From Clostridiales bacterium (lineage in GTDB: Bacteria; Bacillota; Clostridia; Oscillospirales; Oscillospiraceae), in contig JAJPWY010000054.1 in NCBI GenBank assembly GCA_021205725.1, positions 1-41,461 of the forward strand: a stretch of 41,461 bases of DNA. The letters are read 5' to 3'. Positions 1-7,630 of the stretch are shown here, one piece after another. The notes beneath the pieces were generated by a model. That model was not told the origin of the DNA. It ran no database searches and was given only the letters and a program-made list of their open reading frames with translations. How positions within the stretch are numbered: the first letter of the stretch is position 1; every line of letters starts with the position of its first letter. Both the position numbers and the translations under genes were made by a program.

Positions 1-31
1 TGCTGCGTCTATTTTACTCCACGATGGAGGT

Positions 32-364
32 TTACACAATTTTCGGGATGGTCTCGGGGGTGCCGAAATACACCGTTCGTTCCACCGTCTCCCCGCACAT
101 ATCGGTGTAGGACACGGGAACAAAGGGATTGTCCGGGTCGCTGACCGCCGATTCGATGAGGGCGACCTGGTCGGTGGTGAGCACTGGCCACTTGATTTTG
201 ATGGTGGTTTTGGTGGCGATAATGCTCCCCACCATCTTCCCCGAGGCCGTCCGCCCGGTGTTGGATGACCATACCTTTTCCGTGGAGATGGTCACTCCCT
301 CCAGAGCCGGGTCGGGCATGGCCACCCCGTTGATGGTCAGACCGCTGACCGATACCGTTGCCAT
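32..364 (-). CDS. Small phage tail-associated protein, 110 aa
   Basis: It lies 19 bases after the tape-measure stop, reading leftward, a place where Firmicute siphoviruses often encode a small protein linking the tape measure to the distal tail. I start it at the ATG at 362-364 (protein begins MATVSVSGL), preceded by a GAGAGGAGGA ribosome site; the longer open frame to 463 runs into the tape-measure gene and has no comparable signal. The sequence is rich in beta-forming residues, with no membrane segment or catalytic motif. It may belong to the DUF6711-type small tail proteins, a match from memory of that family's look only. The exact role is unknown. Confidence 0.75.
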   Translation of the reverse strand: MATVSVSGLTINGVAMPDPALEGVTISTEKVWSSNTGRTASGKMVGSIIATKTTIKIKWPVLTTDQVALIESAVSDPDNPFVPVSYTDMCGETVERTVYFGTPETIPKIV

Positions 365-383
365 AGCTTCGTTCCTCCTCTCG

Positions 384-2255
384 TCACACGTAGATGGGAC
401 AGCGCCCGGTTCGCCGGGTGGTTTCGTTGACTCTGCGGATGACCTGCTTTGCCAGCAGCTCATCTCCCACGTGTACCTCCAGCACCAGACCGTCTCCCTG
501 ACGGCCCTCCGCCTGGGCCAGACGCTCTGCCAGCCGATCCATCCAGTCTGTGTTCCGCTCCAGAGGCAGCACCGCCTCCCGGCCCGCCTCGCCGATCAGG
601 GAGAACACCGGCCCGGTGGTGATGCCGCCCTCCGCCAGCCGGGGGATGGTGGGCATCTGTGCCAGAGTCACGCTTCCTGCCGGGACGATGACCTTACCCA
701 GCACCTTGACCGCCGACCAGGAGAATTTCAGGGCAGAATTGACCTTCTTGATCATCCGATTCACCAGATCGATCACCGCATTCAGCCCGTTTTTAAAGGG
801 AGTGGTCAGGGCAGTCTTGACCCCGTTCAGCTTGCTCTGGAGGGTAGAGACGATGGTGCCGAAAATGCTGGTCAGCTTTGTCTTGAGGCTGTTCCCCTGA
901 TTGACGGCGCTGCTGGTCATCTGGGTAAAGGCGTTGACCACAGCGGTCTTGCTGCCGTTTGCCGCCCCGGTCAGGGCGGCTTTGATGGACTCCCAGATGC
1001 CGGACGCCTTCGCCTTCAGCGCCTCCCACCCGGCGGGCAGACCGTTCAGCACCCCCGACAGGGTGTTAAAGGCATTGGAGACCGCACCCAGAGCGGCGGT
1101 AATGACCTGACCCGTCCACTGGCCCAGGGGCTGGAGCAGATTGCTCCACACCGCCTGACCCAACGGCTGGAACAGACTCAGGGCGGAGGTGAGCAGCTTG
1201 ACCGCCGAGGTCAGCACGTTCAGCGCAGACGGGCCGGCTGACTGGATGACCCACCCCGCCAGGGGCAGCAGCACGTTGGTATACGCCCAGCTCAGCCCGC
1301 CGGACAGCAGCTCCACCAGCGGCTTGCAGGCGGATACCAGATTGCCGAAGCCGCTGACCAGGCCGGAGAAGTCCAGCTGTCCTGCCCAGACTGCAGTGGC
1401 AGCGGCCATGTCCTCCAGGGCGTCCAGAAAGACGTTGGCGATGTCCGCCAGATCCTGGAAGATGGCGTCTCCTGCGCCTCCGGCTGTCCAGGCCTCCCGG
1501 AATCGGGCGGCCACATTGCCCACCGCCGTCAGCAGATTTTGGACGATGCCCAGCACCGAGGACACCGCCTGTTCCCCGGCCCCGCCTGTCCAGGCCTTGA
1601 GCCAGCTGCTGCCCACGGCGGCGGCCGCCGAGCCGATGCTGGCGAGGGCGGTCTGTGCCGCCTCCACCACCCCGGCGCCCTGGCTGTCCCAGGCGTCGGC
1701 AAAGGGCTGCCAGATCTGCCCCAAAATCGACTTCGCTCTGGCGGCAAAGTCGTCCAGCAGCCCGGAGATGCGCACCCAGCTTCCCTCTGCATCCCCGCCG
1801 CCACCGGCGGAGCTTCCTCTCGAGGAGCTGCTGCCCGAGCCGGAGCCGGAACCGGCGCTGACCCGGGTGATCTGGTCAAAGCCGTACAGATCCCGCTGGG
1901 CGCTGGCCGCCGATTTGGCCGCTTTTGTCACAGAGTTGATGGCAGAGGCGGTGGCGTTTGCCGCCTTCGTCCCCGACTGCCAGACCGTGGCCCCGAACAG
2001 CTTCACCGCCAGATTGGACAGGGTTTGTACCGCCGGGGTCACGGCGGAGATCAGGCTGGAAAATGCGTTCATCCCCACCGCCGCCAGCCCCCGGAAGGCC
2101 CCGGAGAGCTGGCTCAATGCGCTGTTCATCCGGTTCAGGGCGTAGGTATAGGCGCTCTGCATCTGGGCGGCGCTGGCGGTAAAGCGGAGGGCGGCGTCGT
2201 TTGCCGCCGACAGCTCTGCCCGAAGCCGGGCCGCCTCCTGTGTACTGTCACTCAT
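384..2255 (-). CDS. Phage tail tape measure protein, 623 aa
   Basis: Tape measure proteins set the length of the phage tail and fill its lumen before ejection. This 623-residue protein starts with a helical segment (about 1-110), has a Gly/Ser-rich linker with SGSGSGSS near residue 135, then a long Ala/Leu/Val-rich region with many predicted hydrophobic helices. It ends with the motif found near the end of many tape measures, here GGITTGPVFSLIGEAGREAV near residue 540. It is short for the family, predicting a short tail (roughly 90 nm at the usual 1.5 angstrom per residue). The start overlaps the preceding chaperone frame by 8 bases (ATG at 2253-2255, upstream TGA at 2248-2250), with AGAGGTGAGAG as ribosome site. 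Confidence 0.93.
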   Translation of the reverse strand: MSDSTQEAARLRAELSAANDAALRFTASAAQMQSAYTYALNRMNSALSQLSGAFRGLAAVGMNAFSSLISAVTPAVQTLSNLAVKLFGATVWQSGTKAANATASAINSVTKAAKSAASAQRDLYGFDQITRVSAGSGSGSGSSSSRGSSAGGGGDAEGSWVRISGLLDDFAARAKSILGQIWQPFADAWDSQGAGVVEAAQTALASIGSAAAAVGSSWLKAWTGGAGEQAVSSVLGIVQNLLTAVGNVAARFREAWTAGGAGDAIFQDLADIANVFLDALEDMAAATAVWAGQLDFSGLVSGFGNLVSACKPLVELLSGGLSWAYTNVLLPLAGWVIQSAGPSALNVLTSAVKLLTSALSLFQPLGQAVWSNLLQPLGQWTGQVITAALGAVSNAFNTLSGVLNGLPAGWEALKAKASGIWESIKAALTGAANGSKTAVVNAFTQMTSSAVNQGNSLKTKLTSIFGTIVSTLQSKLNGVKTALTTPFKNGLNAVIDLVNRMIKKVNSALKFSWSAVKVLGKVIVPAGSVTLAQMPTIPRLAEGGITTGPVFSLIGEAGREAVLPLERNTDWMDRLAERLAQAEGRQGDGLVLEVHVGDELLAKQVIRRVNETTRRTGRCPIYV

Positions 2256-2580
2256 GTTCTCTCACCTCTCTCTTGTCCCCGGCCAGGCGCTCCATCATGG
2301 AGCGATAGCCCGCCAGCCGGAGGGATGCCTGTTCCGATTCCTCCCAGAAGGGGAACCGCTCGTATACCGGCTCCGCCCGCTCTCCTGCCAGCAGCCGGGC
2401 AGTGAACACCGCCTGCTCCCAGGCGATGACGCTCATGGCCTGATACCGCTGCCGTTCCGCCTCCCGGCGGCACCGGACGAGCTGGAGCACCTCGCCCCAG
2501 GTCCAATCCTCCAGCTCCGGGGGACTGGCTCCCGCCCGGACGCCGGCCTCCAGCAGCTCCTCCAGCGTCAGGCCCGGGGA
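2248..2580 (-). CDS. Tail assembly chaperone, T-like extension made by -1 frameshift
   Basis: This frame lies between the gpG-like gene and the tape measure. It has no good start of its own: the first usable codon is a GTG at 2490 without a ribosome site. The frame is open back through the end of the upstream gene, and the extra upstream residues look like real protein (LTLEELLEAG, ELEDWTWGEV) before LQLVRCRREAERQ. Reading enters it from the upstream frame at the CCCTTTT heptamer (2586-2580), which gives a G-T type fusion ending at 2248. In lambda-like phages the analogous gpGT fusion binds the tape measure and recruits tail tube subunits. About 110 residues follow the shift. Family identity rests on position and architecture more than on sequence recognition. 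Confidence 0.8.
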   Translation of the reverse strand, partial: SPGLTLEELLEAGVRAGASPPELEDWTWGEVLQLVRCRREAERQRYQAMSVIAWEQAVFTARLLAGERAEPVYERFPFWEESEQASLRLAGYRSMMERLAGDKREVREHE

Positions 2581-2996
2581 AAAGGGGCGGCAGGCTGCTC
2601 CTCCTGGGCCGCCTCCGACCCCTCCATCCGGGTGTAGGCCTGCTCCACCGCCGAGCGGAGAGCGCCCTTGAGCTGCCCCGCCTGCTCTGCCGTCAGCAGA
2701 CCGGAGGCCGCCGCCAGGTCAAAGGCCAGCGCCCCGAATCGCTCCTGTCCCTGATAGCCCCAGTCCACCAGCAGGTCCAGAAACTGCTCCCCATCGGTGC
2801 AGTCGTTGCCGCTGCCGGGCCAGCTCAGGGCCTCTCCCAGCAGGGCGCACAGCCGCTCGCTGTCCCCGGCGGCCAGGAGGACGGTCTGGAGGGTCTCCTC
2901 CTGGAACCGCTCCCGGAGGTTCCGCTGTCCCCCCACCGTCAGCCGCAGCCGGTACTCCCGTCCGTCCCCCCGCAGGGGGAGATATTTTCTTGCCAT
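2568..2996 (-). CDS. Tail assembly chaperone, gpG-like, 142 aa
   Basis: It lies directly downstream of the tail tube gene and two frames before the tape measure, the standard place of the G-type tail chaperone, which keeps the tape measure soluble and is not found in the virion. The N-terminus (MARKYLPLRGDGREYRLRLTV) is short and beta-rich; the rest is helical. The ATG at 2994-2996 follows GGAGGG at a 7-base spacing. The stop at 2568-2570 comes 10 bases after a canonical -1 slippery heptamer, so a fraction of ribosomes should read on into the T-like frame. The short acidic/Ala/Pro tail before the stop looks like a linker. Confidence 0.82.
   Translation of the reverse strand: MARKYLPLRGDGREYRLRLTVGGQRNLRERFQEETLQTVLLAAGDSERLCALLGEALSWPGSGNDCTDGEQFLDLLVDWGYQGQERFGALAFDLAAASGLLTAEQAGQLKGALRSAVEQAYTRMEGSEAAQEEQPAAPFPRA
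2580..2586 (-). promoter_or_regulatory. Programmed -1 ribosomal frameshift site (C CCT TTT)
   Basis: On the minus strand the upstream frame reads gcC|CCT|TTT. This is the X XXY YYZ pattern: a slip of -1 re-pairs CCT to CCC and TTT to TTT. The new frame then reads TCC CCG GGC CTG and stays open to 2248. The zero-frame stop follows at 2570-2568. The position, between tail tube and tape measure, is where dsDNA phages use such a shift. I could not establish a downstream stimulatory structure by eye. Confidence 0.78.
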
Positions 2997-3065
2997 TGAA
3001 ATCCCTCCGTTTCATTTACTCAGGCCGTCCCGCTCCGAAGAACGGGACGGCCATTGGAACGTCTG

Positions 3066-3479
3066 TTACGCCGCGCTGGGGTCGGTGACCGTCCAGTTGC
3101 TCTGGAGGGTCATGGACAGCTTGGCGGAGATCAGCTCGTCCACCTTCGCCCCCACCACATAGGTGCTGACGTAGCCGGAGCTGGTGAAGGTGGTCCCGTC
3201 CGGGAACACCACCCCGATGGGCACCACCTTCCCCGCCGTCTGGAGGGCCTTGAGCACCCGATAGTCCGAGTCGGCGGCGGTGTTGTCGTAGAGGTAGGTC
3301 ACCTCAAACGCCTTCACGTCCTGCACGCCGGGGACGCTCTTCTTCATGCTGTCCTGCATACAGGTGGCGTCCAGCGTGGCGGGGGTGCCGCCGATGTCGC
3401 CGATCTCGGTGACATAGTTCATGGCCACCTCGTTGACCTTGACCTGAATCCCGATAGTGGAAAGTCCCTGTGTTGCCAT
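3066..3479 (-). CDS. Major tail tube protein, 137 aa
   Basis: It polymerises into the tail tube. Evidence is its place between the tail terminator and the chaperone pair, its size, and its beta-rich composition with a typical pattern: an N-terminal beta region (LSTIGIQVKVNEVAMNYVTE), a middle with aromatic residues (FEVTYLYDN), and an IGVVFPDGTTF strand pair. I place the start at the ATG at 3477-3479, after AGAAAGGAATG. The open frame extends to 3575, but those extra residues are a translation of a dispersed intergenic repeat and are not part of the protein. The family (short tail tube proteins of Clostridia siphoviruses) is inferred, not matched. Confidence 0.8.
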   Translation of the reverse strand: MATQGLSTIGIQVKVNEVAMNYVTEIGDIGGTPATLDATCMQDSMKKSVPGVQDVKAFEVTYLYDNTAADSDYRVLKALQTAGKVVPIGVVFPDGTTFTSSGYVSTYVVGAKVDELISAKLSMTLQSNWTVTDPSAA

Positions 3480-3519
3480 AGTCGTATCATTCCTTTCTGC
3501 GTTTGCGCTTTTGTTCTCT

Positions 3520-3608
3520 GGCTCCCCTGAAAGGGGAGCTGTCAGCGTAAGCTGACTGAGGGGTGCAGCAGGCACTGTCGGTCAGCCGAAATCCCCCGGC
3601 GAATCCGT
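3520..3608. repeat. Dispersed double-hairpin repeat, copy 1 (inside prophage operon)
   Basis: It begins GGCTCCCCTGAAAGGGGAG, a hairpin, followed by a second hairpin GTCAGC-GTAA-GCTGAC, then CTGAGGGGTGCAGCA and a less conserved tail ending near CGGCGAATCCGT. The same element recurs at 22279 and, in a diverged and expanded form, near 9556. Here it sits between the tail terminator and the tail tube gene of the prophage. The second stem differs from the other copies by paired changes (AGC/GCT against GCC/GGC), so the structure itself is conserved. Confidence 0.85.
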
Positions 3609-3619
3609 CCCTGGCGCCC

Positions 3620-4009
3620 TCAGTCCACCAGCCGTAGCGTCCGCTTGTCCACCCTCCGGCCAAACCGGAGGGTCTTGCGGCAGTACCCCGGCCCGATATC
3701 CTCGTAGCCGTCCGGCCCGGCGTAGATGCGCCGCAGGCCGATCTCTCCCAATGCCTGATTCACCGCCGCCGCCAGCTCGTTCTGGCTGTCCCGGTCGGCG
3801 GTCCACAGGTCCACCTGAAAGACCAGCTCGTCCACCACCGGGCAGTCGGTGGCGATGTTGGAGTATTCCCCCCAGACCACCACGGGCGGCTCCGCGCTGC
3901 CGGGGGCGAACCGCCCCCGGAGGGAGAAGGAGCATTCCGTCTCCATCTCCTCCAACGCCTGGCGCACCTGCTCCCGGGCGTCTACCATGGTCCATCTGAT
4001 GTCTGCCAT
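3620..4009 (-). CDS. Tail terminator / tail completion protein, 129 aa
   Basis: The order head closure, this gene, tail tube is that of the tail terminator (gpU-like or HK97 gp10-neighbour type), which caps the tail tube and joins it to the head. Seen directly: an N-terminal helix (AREQVRQALEEM), a central strand pair with VVVWGEYS and VFQVDLWTADRDSQ, and a C-terminal helix (AAAVNQALGEIG), the arrangement typical of small phage head-tail joining proteins. The ATG at 4007-4009 follows the upstream stop at 4021 by 11 bases. The name is inferred from synteny and fold pattern; the alternative is a generic minor capsid/neck protein. Confidence 0.7.
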   Translation of the reverse strand: MADIRWTMVDAREQVRQALEEMETECSFSLRGRFAPGSAEPPVVVWGEYSNIATDCPVVDELVFQVDLWTADRDSQNELAAAVNQALGEIGLRRIYAGPDGYEDIGPGYCRKTLRFGRRVDKRTLRLVD

Positions 4010-4020
4010 CCCGTATCACC

Positions 4021-4395
4021 TCACCCGATCCGCTGGGCCAGCACCTTCCGGTGCCCCGGCCACTGCTGGAGGGAGCGCACCTCGTACAGCCCCTCTCCGA
4101 TGGTCAGACGGTCCCCCGGCGACAGCTCCAGGTCGGTGAAGAGGCATCCCTCCACCGCCCCGGTGGAGCTCTCCCCCGGCTCCTTGCGGGAGAGACCGGA
4201 GGTCAGCCGCCCGCCGCTCTGCCAGGACTGGACGCTCTGCCAGCAGATGCCGTCCTCTGTCCCGTCCTCCGCGGTGAAGTCCGGCTCGTCCATGTGGTAG
4301 ACCGCCACCGGGTCTCCCATGCTGTCCGTCTCCAGACTCCGCCGGTAGAGGGAGAACCCCCGCCGCCAGGCCAGGGGGGTCTGACGGCTCAGCAT
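4021..4395 (-). CDS. Phage head closure protein, 124 aa
   Basis: It follows the head-tail connector, as head closure (SPP1 gp16 / HK97 adaptor-type) proteins do, and probably forms the ring that seals the portal after packaging. The C-terminal half has the beta pattern LTIGEGLYEVRSLQQWPGHRKV, like head-tail adaptor proteins whose end reads as a strand, loop, strand. I start it at the ATG at 4393-4395 (MLSRQTPLAWRRG), overlapping the connector stop by 7 bases. The longer frame to 4539 overlaps the connector heavily and reads as low-quality Arg/Gly-rich sequence there. Confidence 0.75.
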   Translation of the reverse strand: MLSRQTPLAWRRGFSLYRRSLETDSMGDPVAVYHMDEPDFTAEDGTEDGICWQSVQSWQSGGRLTSGLSRKEPGESSTGAVEGCLFTDLELSPGDRLTIGEGLYEVRSLQQWPGHRKVLAQRIG

Positions 4396-4748
4396 GACAC
4401 CCTCCGGTACCGGGCCAGGCTGTCCAAAATCTCCGCCGTCCCGGCCCGCAGCTCGGCGGGGGAGAGATACTGCTCGGACTGGCTGATCTGTCCCTCGGAG
4501 TAGGCGGAGGAGCGCAGTCCACCGCCCTCCAGCTCCCACCGATCCCGCTGATAGTAGAGGGCCGCCAGCTCCACTGCCTTATAGAGGAACTGCTCCTCCA
4601 GGGAACTCACCCCCAGATAGATCAGCAGCTCACCCTCAGCGTCCAGCAGCTCGTCCTCCAGCAGCAGGGCCACGTCCTCCTCAGGATTTTCCAGCCCCAG
4701 CTTTCTCGCCAGCCGCTCCAGACTGGACTCCATCTGCTCGTTCGTCAT
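4389..4748 (-). CDS. Phage head-tail connector protein (gp6-like), 119 aa
   Basis: It sits directly after the coat protein gene and is mostly helical, with the acidic pattern of connector adaptors (SPP1 gp15 / HK97 gp6 type) that bind below the portal ring: LLEDELLDAEGELLIYLG then LYKAVELAALYYQRD. The ATG at 4746-4748 is preceded by AAGGGGTAATCCC, which overlaps the end of the coat gene 5 bases away. The length of 119 residues is normal for the family. Assignment is by order, size and helical pattern. Confidence 0.78.
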   Translation of the reverse strand: MTNEQMESSLERLARKLGLENPEEDVALLLEDELLDAEGELLIYLGVSSLEEQFLYKAVELAALYYQRDRWELEGGGLRSSAYSEGQISQSEQYLSPAELRAGTAEILDSLARYRRVSC

Positions 4749-4752
4749 GGGA

Positions 4753-5598
4753 TTACCCCTTGTTGCAGGTCATGACTGCCAGGGCCTTGGGCTGGACGAC
4801 CTTGGCCCCGTAGACGTGGAGCCCCTTCACGGCGTCGGAGAAGTTCTTCTCCAGCCGGTAGGCCTCCAGCTCCACCAGCTGCTCGGCATAGGCCCCGGCG
4901 GCGCTGGTGCCGGCGATGACCTTGTACAGAGAGCCGTTGGTGTTGGGGACATTGTTGGACAGATGGATCTGGAACCCGGCGGCCTCGCCCACCAGACCGC
5001 CCTGGAGGATGGCCTGGTTGTAGCCCGTACCGTTGCCCACGAACCGGGAGTCCTTCAGCAGCAGGCCGTGGTACCAGGGGGGCAGCACCACCCACCGGCC
5101 CAGCATGGGGACGTTGGCCTCGTTGAGCAGCACTCCCAGATCTACCAGGTAGTCATAGGCGTTTGCGCTGGTGGGGGTGACGGCGGAGCTGTCGTCATAG
5201 AGAATGTTGCCGCTGTCCGCTCCCTCCAGCAGCAGGGAGGCCAGATACTGGTCGATCACGTCGTTCATGCCGTAGCTGGCCCGCTGCATGGCGGCGTCCA
5301 CCAGCTTGGGGTTGGACTGGGCGTGATCCACGTCCTTCACCTGGAAGTTGAAATACTTGGCCTTGTCGATGGTCAGATCCTGCATGGAGCCGTCCAGCTC
5401 CTCCGGGTCGGCGATGTCCGCGCCGGTGTAGTCGCTGATGGTGATGTCCCCCAGCTGGTTGATGTGTACCGTGTCGCCATAGGCCCGGATCTCGCCCTCA
5501 TAGTCCCGGTTCATCAGACCGGCGTAGACGTGGACGTTGTCCAGATGCTCCAGCAGCCGGGCGGACCAGATCTCAGGGATAAAATTGGAAAATGCCAT
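4753..5598 (-). CDS. Major capsid protein, P22 coat-type, 281 aa
   Basis: It forms the icosahedral head. The sequence has hallmarks of the P22-coat-like family of Firmicute phages: an N-terminal segment ending in IWSARLLEHLDN, then RDYEGEIRAYGDTVHINQLG, ISDYTGADI, and the middle KYFNFQVKDVDHAQSN. The C-terminal half contains LPPWYHGLLLKDSRFVGNG and a domain ending HVYGAKVVQPKALAVM. The ATG at 5596-5598 follows AAGGATGAGAG. The scaffold gene lies just upstream and the connector just downstream, so particle assembly genes are in normal order. No frameshift or truncation is visible. Confidence 0.9.
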   Translation of the reverse strand: MAFSNFIPEIWSARLLEHLDNVHVYAGLMNRDYEGEIRAYGDTVHINQLGDITISDYTGADIADPEELDGSMQDLTIDKAKYFNFQVKDVDHAQSNPKLVDAAMQRASYGMNDVIDQYLASLLLEGADSGNILYDDSSAVTPTSANAYDYLVDLGVLLNEANVPMLGRWVVLPPWYHGLLLKDSRFVGNGTGYNQAILQGGLVGEAAGFQIHLSNNVPNTNGSLYKVIAGTSAAGAYAEQLVELEAYRLEKNFSDAVKGLHVYGAKVVQPKALAVMTCNKG

Positions 5599-5639
5599 TC
5601 GCTCTCATCCTTTCCTTATGTTGTCAATATGGTATCGTG

Positions 5640-6179
5640 TCATTGTGTCTCCCGGAGCAGACCGGAGATCTGTTCCCAGTTCCGGTTGATTTCCCGGGGG
5701 GACATCCCCCGCACCTGCTCCCGGGTCAGCTCCCGGGGCCGATCCGGTTCTCTGGGGGCGGCCTCCCCCCGCATCCGTCCGGCCACCGCCTGGGACAGGG
5801 CCTCCTGAAACAGCCCGGTGAACGCTTCCACCCGCTGGGCGGAGTCCTCGTCGCTCTCGCCGGTGATCCAGGGGGCAAAACGGGCATCCAGGCCCCGCTG
5901 CTGCAGGGCTTCGCCCACTGCCACCTGCCGGAGCCGCCGGTCAAAGTCCTGCCGCTGTCCGGCAAGCACCTGCCGCTCCTGCGCCAGCGTCTCCTGCATC
6001 TCCGCCTCCAGCGTCTGACGGATTCGATCCTCCTCCCCCTGACGATCCCGTTCCCAGTTGGCCCGGGCAGTGGCCAGTGCCTGGCTCACCTTTTTGTCGT
6101 AGGCGGACTGATAGTCCCGATCCTCCCGGAGCAGCGTGTCCAAATCCGGCCGCTCCTGTCTCAGCTCCTCTGCGCTCAT
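5640..6179 (-). CDS. Capsid scaffolding protein (DUF4355-like), 179 aa
   Basis: Scaffolding proteins direct procapsid assembly and then leave the head. This one lies between portal and coat genes, is strongly charged, and is a long predicted coiled coil from about residue 15 to 90, rich in Glu, Arg and Gln (RIRQTLEAEMQETLAQERQV). A conserved-looking FAPWITGESDEDSAQRVEAF block follows, then a C-terminal basic segment. This layout is that of DUF4355 scaffold proteins. The start codon overlaps the portal stop in an ATGA (6176-6179), indicating translational coupling. Confidence 0.85.
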   Translation of the reverse strand: MSAEELRQERPDLDTLLREDRDYQSAYDKKVSQALATARANWERDRQGEEDRIRQTLEAEMQETLAQERQVLAGQRQDFDRRLRQVAVGEALQQRGLDARFAPWITGESDEDSAQRVEAFTGLFQEALSQAVAGRMRGEAAPREPDRPRELTREQVRGMSPREINRNWEQISGLLRETQ

Positions 6180-7603
6180 CCGATCTTCTCCTCTCCGTCC
6201 GGACCGTTCCCGAAGGCCCGCCCCGTCCTGTTATGGTCACAGGCATTGCCTGCTGTCCCCTGTAGCTGCTCCTGACGGCGGAGATTCCGCAGCGCCTCCG
6301 CCGGGTCCCGGATAAACCAGAGCTGCCCCAGCAGCGTCTGGTCGTCCACCATTCCCCGGAGGCGGGTCACCATGTCCACCGTCTCGCTCTCGTTGATGGG
6401 CAGGTTCCGGGTGAACACCACGTCCACCTCTGCCGCCGACACCGGGGCCATCTCCCCCTTGACGGCCAGCCAATGGCTGTACAGCTCGAACCGCTCCCGC
6501 AGTCCCCGCTCCATCTGCCGCATCTTGCCCTGTACCAGCTGCTCCATGGTCAGCAGCTTCAGCTTCAACGCCTGCCCGGAGGCGTTGCCGGAGAACTGCT
6601 CATCGGACATATCCACCGTCAGGGTCATCTTGTGCATCTCCCGTACCAGGCTGTCTGCCAGCACCTGCACCCCCGCCTCGTCGAAGGTCTTTTGGATGTA
6701 CTCCGCCCGGGCGTCCAGGGGCGCCCCGTCGATGAACCGCTCCCGGAGCAGCTTTTCCTCCTCCCCGGGGGCCAGGGTCATGCCGAAGAACACCAGCAGC
6801 GCATCCACGAACCGCCGCTTATCGGTGAGACGGCTGGACATCAGGTCGTCATAGGCGTCGATCAGGCTCATGATCTGCTCAAAGTCCCCCTGGCGCTCGG
6901 CGTTGTTCTCATAGGCGATCACCGGCACCGCCCCGAAGTAGTGCTCCCGGGCCGGGCCGATGGGCCGAAAGACCGCCGTCTCCAGGTCGCCGCTGATATA
7001 GTCCCGCTCCGTCCGGTCGGTGTAGCAGGTGACGGCGTAATACTGCTCTCCGGAGGGCCGCTCCCGCCGCTCCCACACCAGGGCCAGCAGCTTGTTGTGC
7101 TCCACGGTGGCGTCGCACAGGAGGATGCCGTTTCTCGGGTCGATCCGGGCGCTCCTGGGGTGTGGATTTGCCTCGCAGGAGGCGTAGCACAGCTCCAGGC
7201 AGTCCCCCATCACCCCCATGGTCTTGCCGATCTCCCGATCCACCTGACCGATGTGCTGCCGGTCATAGCAGGTCAGCAGGGGAGTGATGTCCAGCGCCCG
7301 CCGTCCCAGCAGGCCCCGGGAGGGAGCCTCGCTCCAGCTCTGAGGGTTGGGGTCGTATTTCACATCCGTCCCCAGATAGTACCCCAGGGCGATGTCCACC
7401 ACATACCGGGCGTAGTTCACCGCCACCCGGCTCTCCCCCTCTCCGCCGCTGCGATGGAGGATGTCGTGCTCTCCCCGATAGTACCGATCCAGCCGCTGAT
7501 ACCGGCCGTTGGCGCTCTCCGCCTTGCGGATGCACCACCGGAGCACCGCCGGGTCGGGATGCTCCGGGTCGGGGAGATCCTGTCTGTCCACATACAAAAT
7601 CAT
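6176..7603 (-). CDS. Phage portal protein, SPP1 gp6-type, 475 aa
   Basis: It makes the twelve-subunit ring through which DNA enters and leaves the head. The features fit SPP1 gp6-type portals: an N-terminal RYQRLDRYYRGEHDIL, then VNYARYVVDIALGYYLG, the central VPVIAYENNAERQGDFE with SLIDAYDDLMS, and the late FSGNASGQALKLKLLTMEQL. The length of about 475 residues is normal. I prefer the ATG at 7601-7603, which has GAGGTGA 7 bases upstream, over the GTG at 7612. The C-terminal residues are polar and overlap the scaffold start by 4 bases. No MuF-type head protein gene follows it. Confidence 0.92.
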   Translation of the reverse strand: MILYVDRQDLPDPEHPDPAVLRWCIRKAESANGRYQRLDRYYRGEHDILHRSGGEGESRVAVNYARYVVDIALGYYLGTDVKYDPNPQSWSEAPSRGLLGRRALDITPLLTCYDRQHIGQVDREIGKTMGVMGDCLELCYASCEANPHPRSARIDPRNGILLCDATVEHNKLLALVWERRERPSGEQYYAVTCYTDRTERDYISGDLETAVFRPIGPAREHYFGAVPVIAYENNAERQGDFEQIMSLIDAYDDLMSSRLTDKRRFVDALLVFFGMTLAPGEEEKLLRERFIDGAPLDARAEYIQKTFDEAGVQVLADSLVREMHKMTLTVDMSDEQFSGNASGQALKLKLLTMEQLVQGKMRQMERGLRERFELYSHWLAVKGEMAPVSAAEVDVVFTRNLPINESETVDMVTRLRGMVDDQTLLGQLWFIRDPAEALRNLRRQEQLQGTAGNACDHNRTGRAFGNGPDGEEKIG

Positions 7604-7630
7604 GCTGTTCACCTCATATCTGAAATTGGT

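Noticed and set aside
3480-3575. N-terminal extension of the tail tube protein
   Set aside because: The extra residues are a translation of the dispersed repeat; the ATG at 3479 has the ribosome site.
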